Positions 41,486 to 52,655 of a DNA stretch of 64,000 bases are shown here, piece after piece; within the stretch, counting starts at the first letter, position 1; each line of letters begins with the position of its first letter. Under the pieces are notes generated by a model. That model ran no database searches and had not been told where the DNA came from. It worked only from the letters and a program-made list of their open reading frames with translations. Both the position numbers and the translations under genes were made by a program. Source of the stretch: Gonapodya sp. JEL0774 (taxonomy: Eukaryota; Monoblepharomycota; Monoblepharidomycetes; Monoblepharidales; Gonapodyaceae); the NCBI GenBank assembly GCA_027604505.1, contig JADIIX010000081.1:2861-66860 (forward strand), written 5' to 3'.

Positions 41486-41884
41486 CATGGTGTCACTAGT
41501 GTGCTCCAGATCTCGCAGACGCATGCAGAATGATATATCAGGGTGAGGGTGTTGAAAAAGGCAAGGTGCAAAGATCCACGAAATATTCTAAAAAGCTTTA
41601 CACTAAACAAACAACAATCAAACTCAATGTAATACTATTTTACTTTATCAAAAAATAAGTCGAATAAATTTCGTGAACACATACATTCTCGAGAAGGTAT
41701 CACAACTCCGTCACCTTTTGGAACTCCCCTCAGAGTAATGAATTGCGATTGCGAGAGAATGTACAAATTATCATGAGAGATTTCTCAAGGAACCCTGATG
41801 ATTTTCTTTCAAACGCACCACTGGGCGTGTACTGTGGAGTTCGGAGAGTATTACATTCAGTCGGAGGGAGGTCCGGGAACAGGC
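41486..41884. other. Short AT-rich intergenic region
   Basis: About 400 bases, AT-rich around 41570-41670, between the disrupted methyltransferase-like gene and the Nudix gene. It holds no gene that I can support. Confidence 0.5.
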
Positions 41885-43043
41885 ATGCCGATCCCCACCG
41901 CCGCCCTCTCTCATCTTCCAGACAATCTTCGCTCTCTCATTCATAGGCTGATCGCCTATAAGACTCCGTATGACTTGTATGGTGAGAGGTTGATGTTGCT
42001 TCCGGACATCGATGTTGCGAAGACGCCGATCGCGACATCGTTCACAAGACACGAATCTCCGCGCCGGAGTCTTGATTCCCCTTTTAGAAGCCAGAGATGG
42101 GTCAGAGTGGGTTGCCTCGCCGGTGAAGAGTCAACCGCAACCAGTTACCGATATAGTTGCACTTGCAAAGCCTCCATATCTTATTCACAATTCGAGCGAA
42201 CCACCTTCGCACGGGGAGCGGTGATGTGGTGTTCCCCGGAGGTTCGTGACTTTCTGTATGTGTATTCCGTGTTCGTCGATGACTCTTCCTTACGCTATGT
42301 GATTGCGTTGGGATCCTTGAAGGCAAAATGGATGCGACTGATCGCGATATCATTCACACTGCTCTGCGAGAGACACACGAGGAAGTAAATCTGGCACCAT
42401 CTGGTGTCGTTGTACTCAACACCCTTCCCTTGTACCTCGCGCGAAATCTCCTCGTGACGCCAGTTGTTGGCTACGTGCAAGACGTGGAATGGAAAAAAAA
42501 AGTCTGGAATGGAGAAAGGATATGGAATGATGATGAGGTGCGAGAAGTTTTTACAATGCCTCTGGCCAAGTTTTTAGAGGTGGGTTCGTTCCCAGTGTTA
42601 ATGTATGTACACGATCCACTGATGCCCAACTGCTTTCGCGCTTTGTGCACTTCTCATTGAAACAATTGTAGAATGGGCCGGGCCACCTCTCGTTTGATTT
42701 TGTTTGGACGAACTCGGAGCTTGGAGGCGATATACAAACGCGATTCCACCGATTTCGCCACCCGAATGACCCCTCCACTCAACCTCTTCTACCTCCGCGC
42801 CGATTGCCAACCGGTGTGTTCCCGCAATATCCAACAGTCATGGGATTCACCGCTCATGCTGCGATCACTTGTGCAGAGATAGCACACGGGCGTAACGCCT
42901 CGTTTGAAAAGGACTTGGCGGGAGGAATGGATGAAGAGGACAGAATTCGCAAGATGGGACTTGTGACGGGTCGGTGGAAAGAGAGATGCCCTTCGGCGGG
43001 ACTGTCATTGGAGGGAATCACCTCTTCAAGTACAAAACTATGA
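41885..43043 (+). CDS. Nudix hydrolase, probable CoA diphosphatase (PCD1/NUDT7 type)
   Basis: Five exons keep phase: 41885-41981, 42049-42106, 42171-42241, 42323-42579 and 42672-43043, giving 284 residues. The sequence runs from LRAGVLIPLLEARDG through HLRTGSGDVVFPGGK to the Nudix box, GGKMDATDRDIIHTALRE then THEEVNL, which is split by an intron after the first Gly. The CoA-specific signature upstream of the box and the downstream VTPVVGYV segment match peroxisomal CoA diphosphatases, which cleave CoA or acyl-CoA to 3',5'-ADP and phosphopantetheine. The usual first box Glu is Asp here, as in several CoA-type members. The protein ends in TKL, a weak peroxisomal targeting tripeptide, consistent with that location. 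Substrate assignment is inference. Confidence 0.82.
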
Positions 43044-43268
43044 CACCACACTTAGATGCTGAACAGAAAACCTACTTCCGATATGTATTCATCATGTACG
43101 TACATACATACGGACACACATGTGTACTGTATGTACAAGAAACCTTGTGGTTAGTTTTGGCACCCTGAATGAACCCTCCACACGGCCCCACTGCGGCCGC
43201 GCACAGAGGGTGCCTTGCGAGTGAGGATCCTCTTGGTGGCGCCCAGACGTGTCTTGTTCTTGCCAACG

Positions 43269-44640
43269 ATGGTTTCTGTCACAACTCAAAGCCAATCGCT
43301 AATCGCCTTTGGCGTCATTTGTGTGGCGATCCTCACCATTCTCGGGGCTGCCTACTTGGGAGGAGCGGGCGGGCGAAGTTTTCGTGGTTGGGAAGAAGAA
43401 CGACCACCCTTCCCACCTGGCACCCCTCTAGACTCTGTAGGCCCGGAAAACGGGCGATGGGAGGATAAGGCTTTGTCAATGGTTCTTGCTGCCCCTCATC
43501 TTCAGTTTCTGTTCAATATGAATGATCATGAACGGAGAGTTTTCTCGCAATATTCGGAGGATGGCATCCTCGAGTACATTTTCGACAACATAGGGACGAC
43601 AGACAAATGTGAGAGTCCGGTTTGTCCGCCACCTCTCTCGGTGCCTGAAGGGTAAACCGTGTTTAGACTATGTGGAATTTGGAACCGAGGCTTGCACAGA
43701 ATGTAACACAGTAAGTTTTGGCAATTTTCACCCCTGTTTCCATTTTTGTATCATGGCACATCTTTCGTACGCCTCTCCAGCGATACCTTTGGGATGAGTA
43801 CGGCTGGGATGGCTTGGTAGGCGATGATTTGTTCAGCGAACTGCCAAAATCCGAAAAATTGATCACAAATCCAGCTTATGGACGGCGATGGTGTCGCTCC
43901 AGATTCGCGCGTGATCAAGAATCACATGATTACGGTCCAGAATGTGGTCTCGTTGTTCGAAAAGTACAACGTACCCCACAAATTCGACTTGCTGTCAGTC
44001 GATATTGACTCTGTGGACTACTATGTCACAAAAAAAATCCTGGACGCTGGTGAGGCAAATGTTCTCGGCGATGGAACGTAGTAGAGTGGGTGATCTTGCC
44101 AGCTCTGACGGATCATTCCGCTTCCAAGGTTATCGTCCCCGCGTCATTGTGAACGAGATCAATCCGTACTTTGGACCCGAAGATGCTATGACGGTTCCAG
44201 AGGATCACACGGTCTGGGGACACGACCATGTTTTCGGTAAGTGAAGGAACTTCCGCTATCTGCAATATCCCGACTTTCATCTCCCTCGCACGTACATTCA
44301 GGCCAATCGGTGCGACTTGTTTATAAGTTGATGGAGAGGTACGGATACAGAACTTTCCACATGAAGTAAGTTGAGATATTTCCACTCCGTCCCTCACTGC
44401 AAAAACGAGACTCTCAATTGTATTCTTCCGAAAAGGGGAGTGAATGCGTTCTCCATTCGCCTCGATGTTTTGGCGAAATTTGTGGAAGAGCGAGCAGGTG
44501 TCACTCTGGACGAGCGAGATATTGCCCGATTGCTGCCCCCTTTCCACTACTTGTACAGACGACAACATCCCTTGAACCCCAATATTCCTAACAAAGCCTT
44601 TGAGAAGGATAAGGGCAAATTTGTGACTCCAGATATATAA
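43269..44640 (+). CDS. Membrane-anchored FkbM-like methyltransferase-fold protein
   Basis: Seven exons keep phase: 43269-43608, 43667-43710, 43781-43816, 43875-44049, 44129-44236, 44302-44365 and 44436-44640, giving 323 residues. One N-terminal transmembrane helix (SLIAFGVICVAILTILGAAYLGG, about residues 9-31) predicts a type II membrane protein, probably in the Golgi or ER. The body resembles the FkbM-like family: FSQYSEDGILEYIFDNIG, YVEFGTEACTECNT, EYGWDGLLMDGDG (formed across an intron), KFDLLSVDIDSVDYYV and RPRVIVNEINPYFGP. The C-terminus is basic and Pro/Tyr-rich. In this fold the acidic and Gly residues can bind S-adenosylmethionine, but the acceptor substrate is unknown. A glycan or lipid target is possible. 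Confidence 0.78.
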
Positions 44641-44867
44641 ATATTACGTAGACCTGCAGCCAGATCACGTTCTTGCAAATACAGAGGTGCCCGAGAGTCT
44701 ACATAATACCTTCGATGCACAGTCTCAATGTGAAAGCGACATGTGATTCTGCAATCGGTTGGCAACCTGCGTCGCTGTTGCTAAATTGGTGTAACCACCC
44801 TCCACCTCAACAAGCGCATCTACTTTCACCTGCTATGATATACAATATCCCCACCTCATAGCCACAA

Positions 44868-45883
44868 TCAAGCCTTACTCTCTGGCGCCTTCTTGTTGAC
44901 CCTCTCCATGAACTTATTCGAATCCACAATAGCCCTTGTGTGGGTCCCCCTCCCGACAATCTCCGTCTCGTCCCGAATCTCCACCTCGAAGTTGAGCGTA
45001 CGTTTTTCGTGGGACACAAGCGTAGCAGTGGCAGTGACACGTTGACCCAAAGGTGTCGCGGCGATATGAGTGAAGTTCACGAGTGTTCCTATGGTGGGGG
45101 GAAGGGGGGGGGGGGGGNNNNNNNNNNCCGCCCGCGCCCCGCCCCCGCGGCGCCCCCGCCCCCGCGCCGCCGCCCCCCCCCCCCCCCCCCGGAAGATAAC
45201 TTCATATACAGCAATCATCGACTCGCCCAAAAGATCCCTAGATTGGTGTCTATGGTGAACGAGTGTCACGCTCCGTCTTCATTCGCAAATGTAATTTGAT
45301 TCCGAGACGACACCAGAGCTGATTCCCAAGAATGCGGGCGGGCGGCCTCCGGCAGTTCGAGAGACTGTAAAGACCGGGGGATGCTGGGCGCCCGTTCTGA
45401 CACGACTTGCCGACATCACCAAGCCTACTCACCCACAGTTGTCCAAGGGTTTGTGAGATGTGCCTGCGCAGCGTCGAACGCAGCTTTCTATAAAGAGAGG
45501 CTCTCTTAGCATCTTAACAGAATAGCCCCTGCCGAAAACGTAACATGGGTAGGCAGCAGGAGCTTGCGCGTACCTCAGAGAGCGCTACCAAAGATGGGGT
45601 CGCAAAGACTGGGAGAGCTCCGGATGCCACTCGAGCTGCTGTCACTTCACTAAAGCATCACCATTTGGAAAGCAAGCACGGGAATCAAGCGATTCCACAA
45701 GCAAGATTGGTGACGGAGTGGTCGTAGCAGAACATCAGATTGAGTAAAATCATTCAAGGGCGGGAATGAGAGTATCGGACAGCAGAGTTGGACACAGGGC
45801 AGAGAATGAACGAATTTCAGCACCCACGGAACAACGATGAGGGATGCAACGCCCTTGAGGCCGGTGGGAAAAGTAAAACTCAT
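44868..45883 (-). CDS. FlK-type hot-dog acyl-CoA thioesterase
   Basis: Four exons keep phase: 45883-45828, 45649-45574, 45487-45433 and 45088-44868, giving 135 residues, the normal length. The fold features of the fluoroacetyl-CoA thioesterase (FlK)-like family are all present: FPTGLKGVASL, ASGALPVFATPSLVALSEKA (Thr and Glu at the active site), PWTTVGTLVNFTHIAATPLG (catalytic His) and GRGTHTRAIVDSNKF. The family hydrolyses small acyl-CoA thioesters; true fluoroacetyl-CoA specificity is not implied. The N gap and G/C homopolymers lie inside the third intron, so the protein itself is complete. FlK-like enzymes are most familiar from bacteria. Confidence 0.88.
45110..45192. other. Assembly gap: N run flanked by G and C homopolymers
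   Basis: A tract of G ends at ten N (45118-45127) and is followed by GC-only sequence ending in a long C run. This is a sequencing or assembly break. It falls in intron 3 of the thioesterase gene, so its true length is unknown but no coding sequence is lost. Confidence 0.95.
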
Positions 45884-46050
45884 GTAGACCAGCTGTGTCG
45901 GAAGTAATTTGACGCGTGTATATTGTTGTTATTGTTGTTAAGGCTGGATATGTCAGGCTCCCAACTCCCGATTATTCGGTACAATAGACAACCAATTACT
46001 CAGTCAAAAAGGATTCACTTCCACTCGAACCCGCTCCTACTGAATCTCAC

Positions 46051-47048
46051 ATGTCCGCAAAGCCAATCGCTGCGCCGCTCGCCCCATCAGATTCGTCTCT
46101 GACAATCTATGCGGTTGTCCCGGCCGCAGCTCCTACAGAAACGGACAGGCTGCTGCCATCAGACGATGCAACCCCAGGAGAAACCTGCGTCGCGTGCTGT
46201 GGAGGGCTGTGTTTCGGCGCTGAGCTGTGTGCTCTCGTAGTTATAGCGGTGTTGCAAGCTGTTCTCACGGTAGGTCCCATGTGGCATAGAGTTTGAGCAT
46301 TCTGAAGTCATTGACATCTCTGACAACCCTCTGTAGCTGGGTGTCATTGTTTCTACAATTGCAGTGCCCATTCTCACCGATGGGGAGAGTGAGTTGCTGC
46401 CAAGATATCGAATGGATACGCAAAGAAATTCATCTCCATTGATTGTAGCGTGCGACCAACCATTGCGCACATTCGTCCTCGGCTACGGCATTGTTTTTAC
46501 CATTCTCAGTATGAGTGTCAGCGGGTAGGTATTCTGATATTGTTGGTGCGTTTCCCTCCAATTGACCCTTTCTCGCCCCTATCGACCATATTGTCCGCTT
46601 GTGCAGCAACTACAAACGCAACGTCGATCATGATACGTTCCATGGTCATTCTGGGTGAGCCTTTTCCCGAATATCGATGAAAACTATTCTCCTCACTTAC
46701 AAAATTCCGACACCAGAGCTAGCTTCGGCAACTTTTTCGCCGGTCCTCTGTCTTTCGTGCTCTTCGTGTTCTTCGTGTTAGGGAATGTGTGGCTTTACAA
46801 GTCCCACAGCTGCGTAGACACGTCGCCAATCTTGTACTGGACTGCGTACGGTTACGTCGCATTCGGATGGGCCAAGCTTGTTGCTGTACCCTGCATTGTT
46901 ATCAGTGGGTTTGATGATGGAAATTATGCGTTATTGCATGGCCCAACTCACGCATGTCCCATTTTCGCGTCTACTAGGCCTCATGTGCTCGATGGGACTT
47001 CTCAGCACAGTTCTCGTTCGTAGTCCTGCATCAGAGCCTATTGCGTGA
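46051..47048 (+). CDS. Small multipass membrane protein
   Basis: Six exons keep phase: 46051-46269, 46337-46388, 46449-46524, 46607-46654, 46717-46904 and 46978-47048, giving 217 residues. After a 45-residue soluble N-terminus with a Cys cluster (ETCVACCGGLC), hydrophobic segments follow: ELCALVVIAVLQAVLTLGVIV, FVLGYGIVFTILSMSV, GPLSFVLFVFFVLGNVWLY and YGYVAFGWAKLVAVPCIVIS. This gives about four or five membrane spans. The pattern of a hydrophobic pair followed by SHSCVDTSPILYW resembles the membrane region found in front of some fungal and plant RING proteins, but no RING finger is encoded. No function can be assigned. Confidence 0.65.
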
Positions 47049-47510
47049 GCTCATGCTCAGAGTTCGCCGGTTTTGAAAGCGTTTAGGGAATTTTTATAGC
47101 GTTTAAACAGTATTAGGCAATGGCATAACATGTGTTGAGGTGAATTGCGGTCCTATGGAACAAGCAAAAAAAAAAAAAATGGAAACATGTACGTCATTAA
47201 TCGTTGGAGTCTCATGAATCAGAAGGGATGCAGGAACAGCAGGCCCAGTGTGCTGTGTTCTTCCAAGTCCCAAATTCTGTTCAAGAACACAGAGATAGTA
47301 CAATAAATGTATATGAAGCGGAGTACAATACACGATATGGATAGTTCTATGAGTTTACATAAAGTTGAGTGCAAGCAATATTGTCAATCACAGTCATAAA
47401 TACATATTTTTGACCCCGATTCCTCCCATATTACGAATCACTTGAAATACAGAGGTGGACCTGCGATAGAACAAGACCGACAGTACAGCGCTCCAGTGGG
47501 AATTCTCTCA
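47049..47510. other. Intergenic region between convergent genes
   Basis: About 460 bases, AT-rich, with an A run at 47167-47179. It separates the 3' ends of the membrane-protein gene and the ankyrin/SH3 gene. I see no coding sequence. Confidence 0.5.
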
Positions 47511-50489
47511 TCAATTGCGATGAGGCTGAGAGGATGTGCGAGGAGGTGGCGCAGAAGTACCTTCAGAATGCAACGAATCATTGTCATCGATAACGTCAGT
47601 GAGACATGATAGTGGAAAGACACCAGATTGCACTGGTGGGGTCTTGTTGGTACCCTAAAGTATACGAACACAGTCTCAGGGCATTGGCGACAAGCTTGAG
47701 CAGAAACACAACAAACAACTCACAGCTGCCCAGCCATCTGGATACTGAAAAAGACAAAACACTTGATCTCCTATAGAAAGTCTGATTTCATCGCTTTCCC
47801 GGGGCTCGTACGCATTTCTCACTTTGAACACCTTCCGAACAGGTAGCGGTGCAGACGCCAAAAGGATCGATGATCTGGGCGATGCACGCACCGCCAGCTG
47901 CTGCTTCAAAAACTCAACGGCTTTCGCCATGTCGTTCACCTCTTTGCGCGCGGTTTTGCTTTCATCCCGCTCGCACGCCAACTTGGATTCTAAATGTTCG
48001 ACATGCCTCCGTTCGCTCGCCTGAGAGGCTTGCACCTCCTGCTCCAATTTCTGCTTTTCCAAACTCGCTATTCTTCCCTGTAGGTTGAGCACGGTCTGCT
48101 GGAGACTCTCCAGCTTTCGGTCTCTGTCTTCTAAAGCACCGCGCTGTTCATCAATTATGCGAACATGACTCTCAGCAACTTGTGTGGAGAGAAAAATAGC
48201 AGTAGAAAGCTCGTTCAGATCCGAAGTTGAATCATTACGATGGCTCATCCCATGCGCAGCTTCCAACCGTAGAGCGACACCAGTGTCAAATTTTTCAGCC
48301 AGACCTTCCATTCGGCGTGATAGCTCTGTGGCGATTTTTCCGTGCGCCTCTAAGGACTCTAACACCCGTGCAACGGTCTCGCCTTGCTTGTTTAACTGCT
48401 CGGACACAGTCTCCAAATGATTATGTGTCTCTACTCTTTGACGTGGATCGCCACCGAGATTCATTTCGGCGATCAAAGCCACAACTTTCGAGGAGAAATC
48501 TGAAAGGAAGTCCGCCGATGGATGTACCGGACCTACGACACCGTCCACCCTTTTCGCAGCAGCTTGTGCCCGAATATGTGACTCGATCAAAGCGTCGATT
48601 TTGGTGTGCACTTCCTGAAATTCCTTTCTAGTAGCTTCCGTCGTTTCCGCATTTCGCGCTTGAACGGCTCTGAGATGCCCTTCAACCGCCCTGAACATGC
48701 CCGCGACATTCGGCTCCACCTCAGTCTTAGCCGACGCCATATCGTCCACTTTCCGGGCGGCATGTTCCGCAGCATTATAAACAGCATCAAGACGCGAGTG
48801 AAGGGCCTCGGCAAGGTGCTGCTGGTGTGACTCGAGGGAATCCAGGCGGGAGGAGGTATTGTGAAGATGCGCTGCGATAGATGAAATGGAGACAGGCGGT
48901 TCGTCGTAGTCGCTATCAACGAGCATGCCATCGGATGGACCATGAGAGGGCGGGATGGTGACGCGTGACTCAAGAAGTCGGCGGATTTCGTCCAACTTCT
49001 CAGCAAGCCCCGCTGCAGATTTGTCCGATTGAGTTGGTGGAATTAGTATGGGGTGTTTTGCTTCACCCAAAGGAGAAGGACCACCGCTAGACACAGCAAA
49101 GGGCGAGCTCAGGTTGAAATCAGAGGGCTGATGAGAGCCGTTGTCGCCTGGTTGGTTCGAAAACATTTGAGACGCAGAAGAATAATCAGGATGACCATAG
49201 CCAGCAAAGTCAACATTATTGTTCTCGTAAGCACTCGAGGAATGTTGTGAGGAAAGATCAGCTCCGTCGAAATGATGGACCCCGTTTGCGAGTTGGGCAG
49301 ACCCACTGTTCGCTGCCGCCGCCACGAGCTTGGCCATCGTCCCATCGTCAGGCAAGTCCACGAGTCCCAAGTTCCCCCGCTGTCTCGCATACTCCACGAT
49401 TACCGCCAGAGGTTCGGGTTTGGGCTCGAATTTGGCGCCCCATCGATCCTGGCCAGCCGCAACCGCGCGGGCGAGCTCGACTGTTTTCACGGTGACGTGA
49501 GCTCCGTGTTGAAGGAGCAAAGATATGATCTCGGCAGATGGCGTGAGAGTGAAACGCTCGCGGACTTGGTCTCTGTGTGACGGGTTGGAAAGAACCACGT
49601 TGGGACCGGGGAGCTGTGAGCGTTTACATCGATCGACATCAACAGATGAGCAGATATGAGACCATGAGCATTGCAAGATATTTACTCACACTAAAGTCCC
49701 ACACTCCAGCAACTAAGGCAAAGTCGAGATGAGACTCATATCTTCGAGACTCGTGGTCAAACCAGCGTTCGTTCTCCCAGTCCGCTAGTGTCCAAACGGA
49801 ACTTGACAAGAAAGGCATGTGAGATGCTTCAGGTGACAACATAATGCAGGGACACCTGGAACAAGCACACTCACTGGTGGTATGCTGTAAGCCAGTGGAC
49901 ACCCAAGTTGGGATCGGCTCCTGCCGAAAGCAAAGCCTGAACCAAGTCCACTTTACCAGACCGGATGGCCAAACAGAGAGGCGTTTCCATGAGCTGTGAG
50001 TCAGTCCGGACACCAAGGTAGTCCAGAGTGATATTGAGTGTGACACGCTTTCTGTGAAGGTTAAGTTGCCCACATGTCAATCACCAATCCCCACTTCGTC
50101 AATCATCCCCACGTCCACCAATAACAACACCAGTGAATCTTCAATGGTGAAAATCTTCCGAAGTTGAGACTTTGTGTCTCAAGAAGACAAGGGGAGCAGT
50201 GGTTCCGCGGGTTCGTCTTCACCATTCTTCACCTCAAGGAGTTTTATATCCTCCAAGAGCCACACAAACCAAACGACATATCCTTCACCCAAAACGAGCT
50301 ATTACGCCCGAGAAGATGGAGGCGCGAATCCGAACATTGGCTCCTTAGCCGTTCAGAATCTACTCACCGAGCACCGTTGACATCTGCACCATCCCGTATC
50401 GCCTGCTGGACAACATTGATGTAGCCTCTTTCCACAGAATCAATGAGACGCCCGTTTGCGCCTTCCGAAGGGCCTAGCGATTGGGTCAT
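47511..50489 (-). CDS. Ankyrin repeat, coiled-coil and SH3 domain protein
   Basis: Five exons keep phase: 50489-50368, 50051-49875, 49801-49690, 49613-47724 and 47654-47511, giving 814 residues. The N-terminal about 200 residues hold ankyrin repeats (RLIDSVERGYINVVQQAI, METPLCLAIRSGKVDLVQ followed by ALLSAGADPNLG, AEIISLLLQHGAHV). A Ser/Asn-rich linker follows, then about 400 residues of predicted coiled coil with regular heptads (EKLDEIRRLLESR, LQQTVLNLQGRIASLEKQKL). The C-terminal SH3 domain is completed across the last intron: VRNAYEPRESDEIRLSIGD, YPDGWAAGTNKT, GVFPLSCL. This layout suits a cytoplasmic scaffold that oligomerises and binds proline-rich partners, perhaps in actin or endocytic regulation. 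No exact ortholog is recognised. Confidence 0.85.
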
Positions 50490-50882
50490 GATTTTTATTG
50501 CTGCTTTACCACGCCTGGGGAGTGAGTGGCCCTCCTCACATCGCCGCACCCGGCTCAGTGAGGAACCATTCCCCACTCTTCAAACAACCACCAGACTTAC
50601 CACAATCTGCTTGCTGCAAATTTGCTGAGCTGTAATGGCCCAACCAATTAAGCAGGACACCTTCATCGCAAGGTTTCCTGAGATATTTTAGAGAGAGACT
50701 TATGAATTTGACTCAAACTCAAGATGCAGAAGCAATGTGTATCGTGTAATGTTTACCTCGTTTGCTTCACCAGCTGTAGGCCACAGCAGGACAGAGGTTA
50801 GACAGATCCCCCAGTCCACTCGCCAACGCATTTAAAACCAATCGCTTCCATACGAATCTGGATTCACAATCACGCATTCAAT
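50490..50882. other. Divergent promoter region
   Basis: About 390 bases lie between the minus-strand ankyrin/SH3 start and the plus-strand exonuclease start, so both promoters should be here. No open frame or repeat is notable. Confidence 0.5.
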
Positions 50883-51739
50883 ATGCCTCGAAACGAGATC
50901 TACATTTCCACCGATATCGAGTCTGACGGCCCTATTCCCGGCCCCAATTCCATGCTCTCGTTCGGCTCCGCCGCCTACACCCCGGACAAACGCCTCGTGT
51001 CGACATTCTCAGCAAATTTGGAGCTCTTACCTGGTGCACAGGGGGATCCTAAAACTATGGCATGGTGGGGAACGCAACCGGAAGCCTGGGCGGCGTGTAG
51101 ATCGAACTTGGAAGAACCAGAAGTGGCTATGAAGCGATACAAGACGTGGCTCAAGTCCCTGTCCGGAACTCCAGTCTTCGTGGCATATCCGGTGAGTATT
51201 ATGATGGATTAGTTACTCGTGATGCAGTTTTTCATCGAGCGACCGTTGCATACCGGATTCTTGGCCAGGCCGGGTACGACTTCCTGTTTGTCTACTGGTA
51301 CCTCATCCGTTTCACTGGCGACAGCCCATTCTCTCATTCTGCCCTGGACATCAAGACTTACGCCATGGCACTATTGAAGGGGAATTACAGGGACGCTACA
51401 AAACGTCACATGCCCAAAAAATGGTTCGACCCGGCATTGGCGCATACCCACGTCGCACTCGACGATGCCATCGAACAAGGGGCGTTGTTTTGCAATATGT
51501 TGAAGCAGAATCTGGAAGGGCCGACGGACAGGTCGGTTTACAATCAGGACAATTCGAGAGTTGGACCTCTTGGGTCAGCAGGCACTGCAGGGTCGGCAGG
51601 GTCGGCAAGGTCGACAGCACTAGTGCCTTCCGCAGCGCCGTCTGCTGCTTCACCACTATCTGAGAGCACTGGACAATCTCCAACAGGAAGTGGTGGGTCG
51701 AGCTCGAGTACTTGGGCTGCAAAGGTCAAAGGGAGGTGA
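50883..51739 (+). CDS. DEDDh-type 3'-5' exonuclease-like protein
   Basis: Two exons (50883-51191 and 51269-51739) encode 259 residues. Exo I with the first Asp/Glu pair is [16 protein letters not shown], Exo II appears as [12 protein letters not shown] after the intron, and Exo III is [14 protein letters not shown] with the His-x4-Asp of the DEDDh class. The core matches small RNase T-like exonucleases found in bacteria and some fungi. It should remove nucleotides from 3' ends of DNA or RNA; the substrate is unknown. After about residue 200 the protein becomes a Gly/Ser/Ala-rich tail, partly repetitive ([14 protein letters not shown]), ending in WAAKVKGR. Confidence 0.82.
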
Positions 51740-51827
51740 TGAGTGTTGCACCTTATAATAGTTTATCATCTGGCTCCTCTAAGAGACATCGTTATCTGTA
51801 GTGTCTCGTTGCCCTGTAATCCACGTA

Positions 51828-52655
51828 TCAAGAATCTTGCGCCAGGTCCTTCACAATCAACTGTGCTGGGCCGTAGTCTGGCGGTATCTCCGAGGCCCGC
51901 TTTTGTTCTAATTCGGCCCACCATTTTCGTGAGCCGACCGTGAGTGCAGTCACTGATGGCGAATCATTGTCTAAACGTTTCGTGATGCCTGGTTCGACAC
52001 CAACGAAACCATTGTCCCTGACGAGGGCGGCCATTTGTCCGGGGTGAACACTGATCCCCCATATTCGCGCCAGGAGTGGGGTACGGAAGGTGTATGCTCC
52101 ATACAATGTCTCTACCCGTTGCGAGTACTTCCGGTTCACGTCCTTGACATGATCGACCAGCGCGTCCATCAGGAGTCGTCCTATGCCACGTTTTTGGTAA
52201 GAAGGGTGGACGACTCGGTCATGGAGGTAGAATATCAAGGGGGCATTTTTGGCTGGTTGATCCTTCTCGTCGTTGAGGCGTTGCTTCACACCAGATTCTT
52301 CGGCGGCTTCTGCCATCCAGTCCGATTCCAAGGCAAGATCCAATCCGGGATGTTCAATGTCCGGTGTTACGTGGTTGATGTGTGGAAGACTCTTATCACA
52401 CCACCAAGGGTAGCCGATGATGTAACCGACCCTCGTCTCCTTCCCACCTTCCTCCAGCACTGCCATTAGCCCGATCCCGCCTCTTCTCCTCCCATAGCCG
52501 TAGTGCATTTCTGGTGTCTCAAAGTACTCGGGATGCTCCCGGTACGCTGTGTACTGGATTTGAGTCAAGGACCGATTTTGAGCGGTGTCGTCGGTGTAAT
52601 CTTGCAGCGTCGGGACACGGAGAAAGATACGGGAGGATGGTGATTGCGATGGCAT
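51828..52655 (-). CDS. GNAT-family N-acetyltransferase
   Basis: A single-exon frame of 275 residues begins at ATG 52655; an upstream in-frame ATG at 52775 would add 40 residues. The acetyl-CoA binding motif A is clear: VVHPSYQKRGIGRLLMDALV, preceded by FYLHDR. An N-terminal beta strand (LMAVLEEGGKETRVGYIIGY) and a C-terminal part with WGISVHPGQMAALVRDNGF complete the fold. GNAT enzymes acetylate amines such as protein N-termini, polyamines or small metabolites; nothing here identifies the acceptor. The insertion of about 50 residues between the beta strands (HPGLDLALESDWMAEAA) is unusual. Confidence 0.8.
   Translation of the reverse strand: MPSQSPSSRIFLRVPTLQDYTDDTAQNRSLTQIQYTAYREHPEYFETPEMHYGYGRRRGGIGLMAVLEEGGKETRVGYIIGYPWWCDKSLPHINHVTPDIEHPGLDLALESDWMAEAAEESGVKQRLNDEKDQPAKNAPLIFYLHDRVVHPSYQKRGIGRLLMDALVDHVKDVNRKYSQRVETLYGAYTFRTPLLARIWGISVHPGQMAALVRDNGFVGVEPGITKRLDNDSPSVTALTVGSRKWWAELEQKRASEIPPDYGPAQLIVKDLAQDS

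Noticed and set aside
41885-43043. A gene cluster for lipid or CoA metabolism (Nudix, thioesterase, epoxide hydrolase, SDR)
   Set aside because: The genes are on both strands, separated by unrelated genes, and share no evident pathway intermediate, so clustering is not supported.
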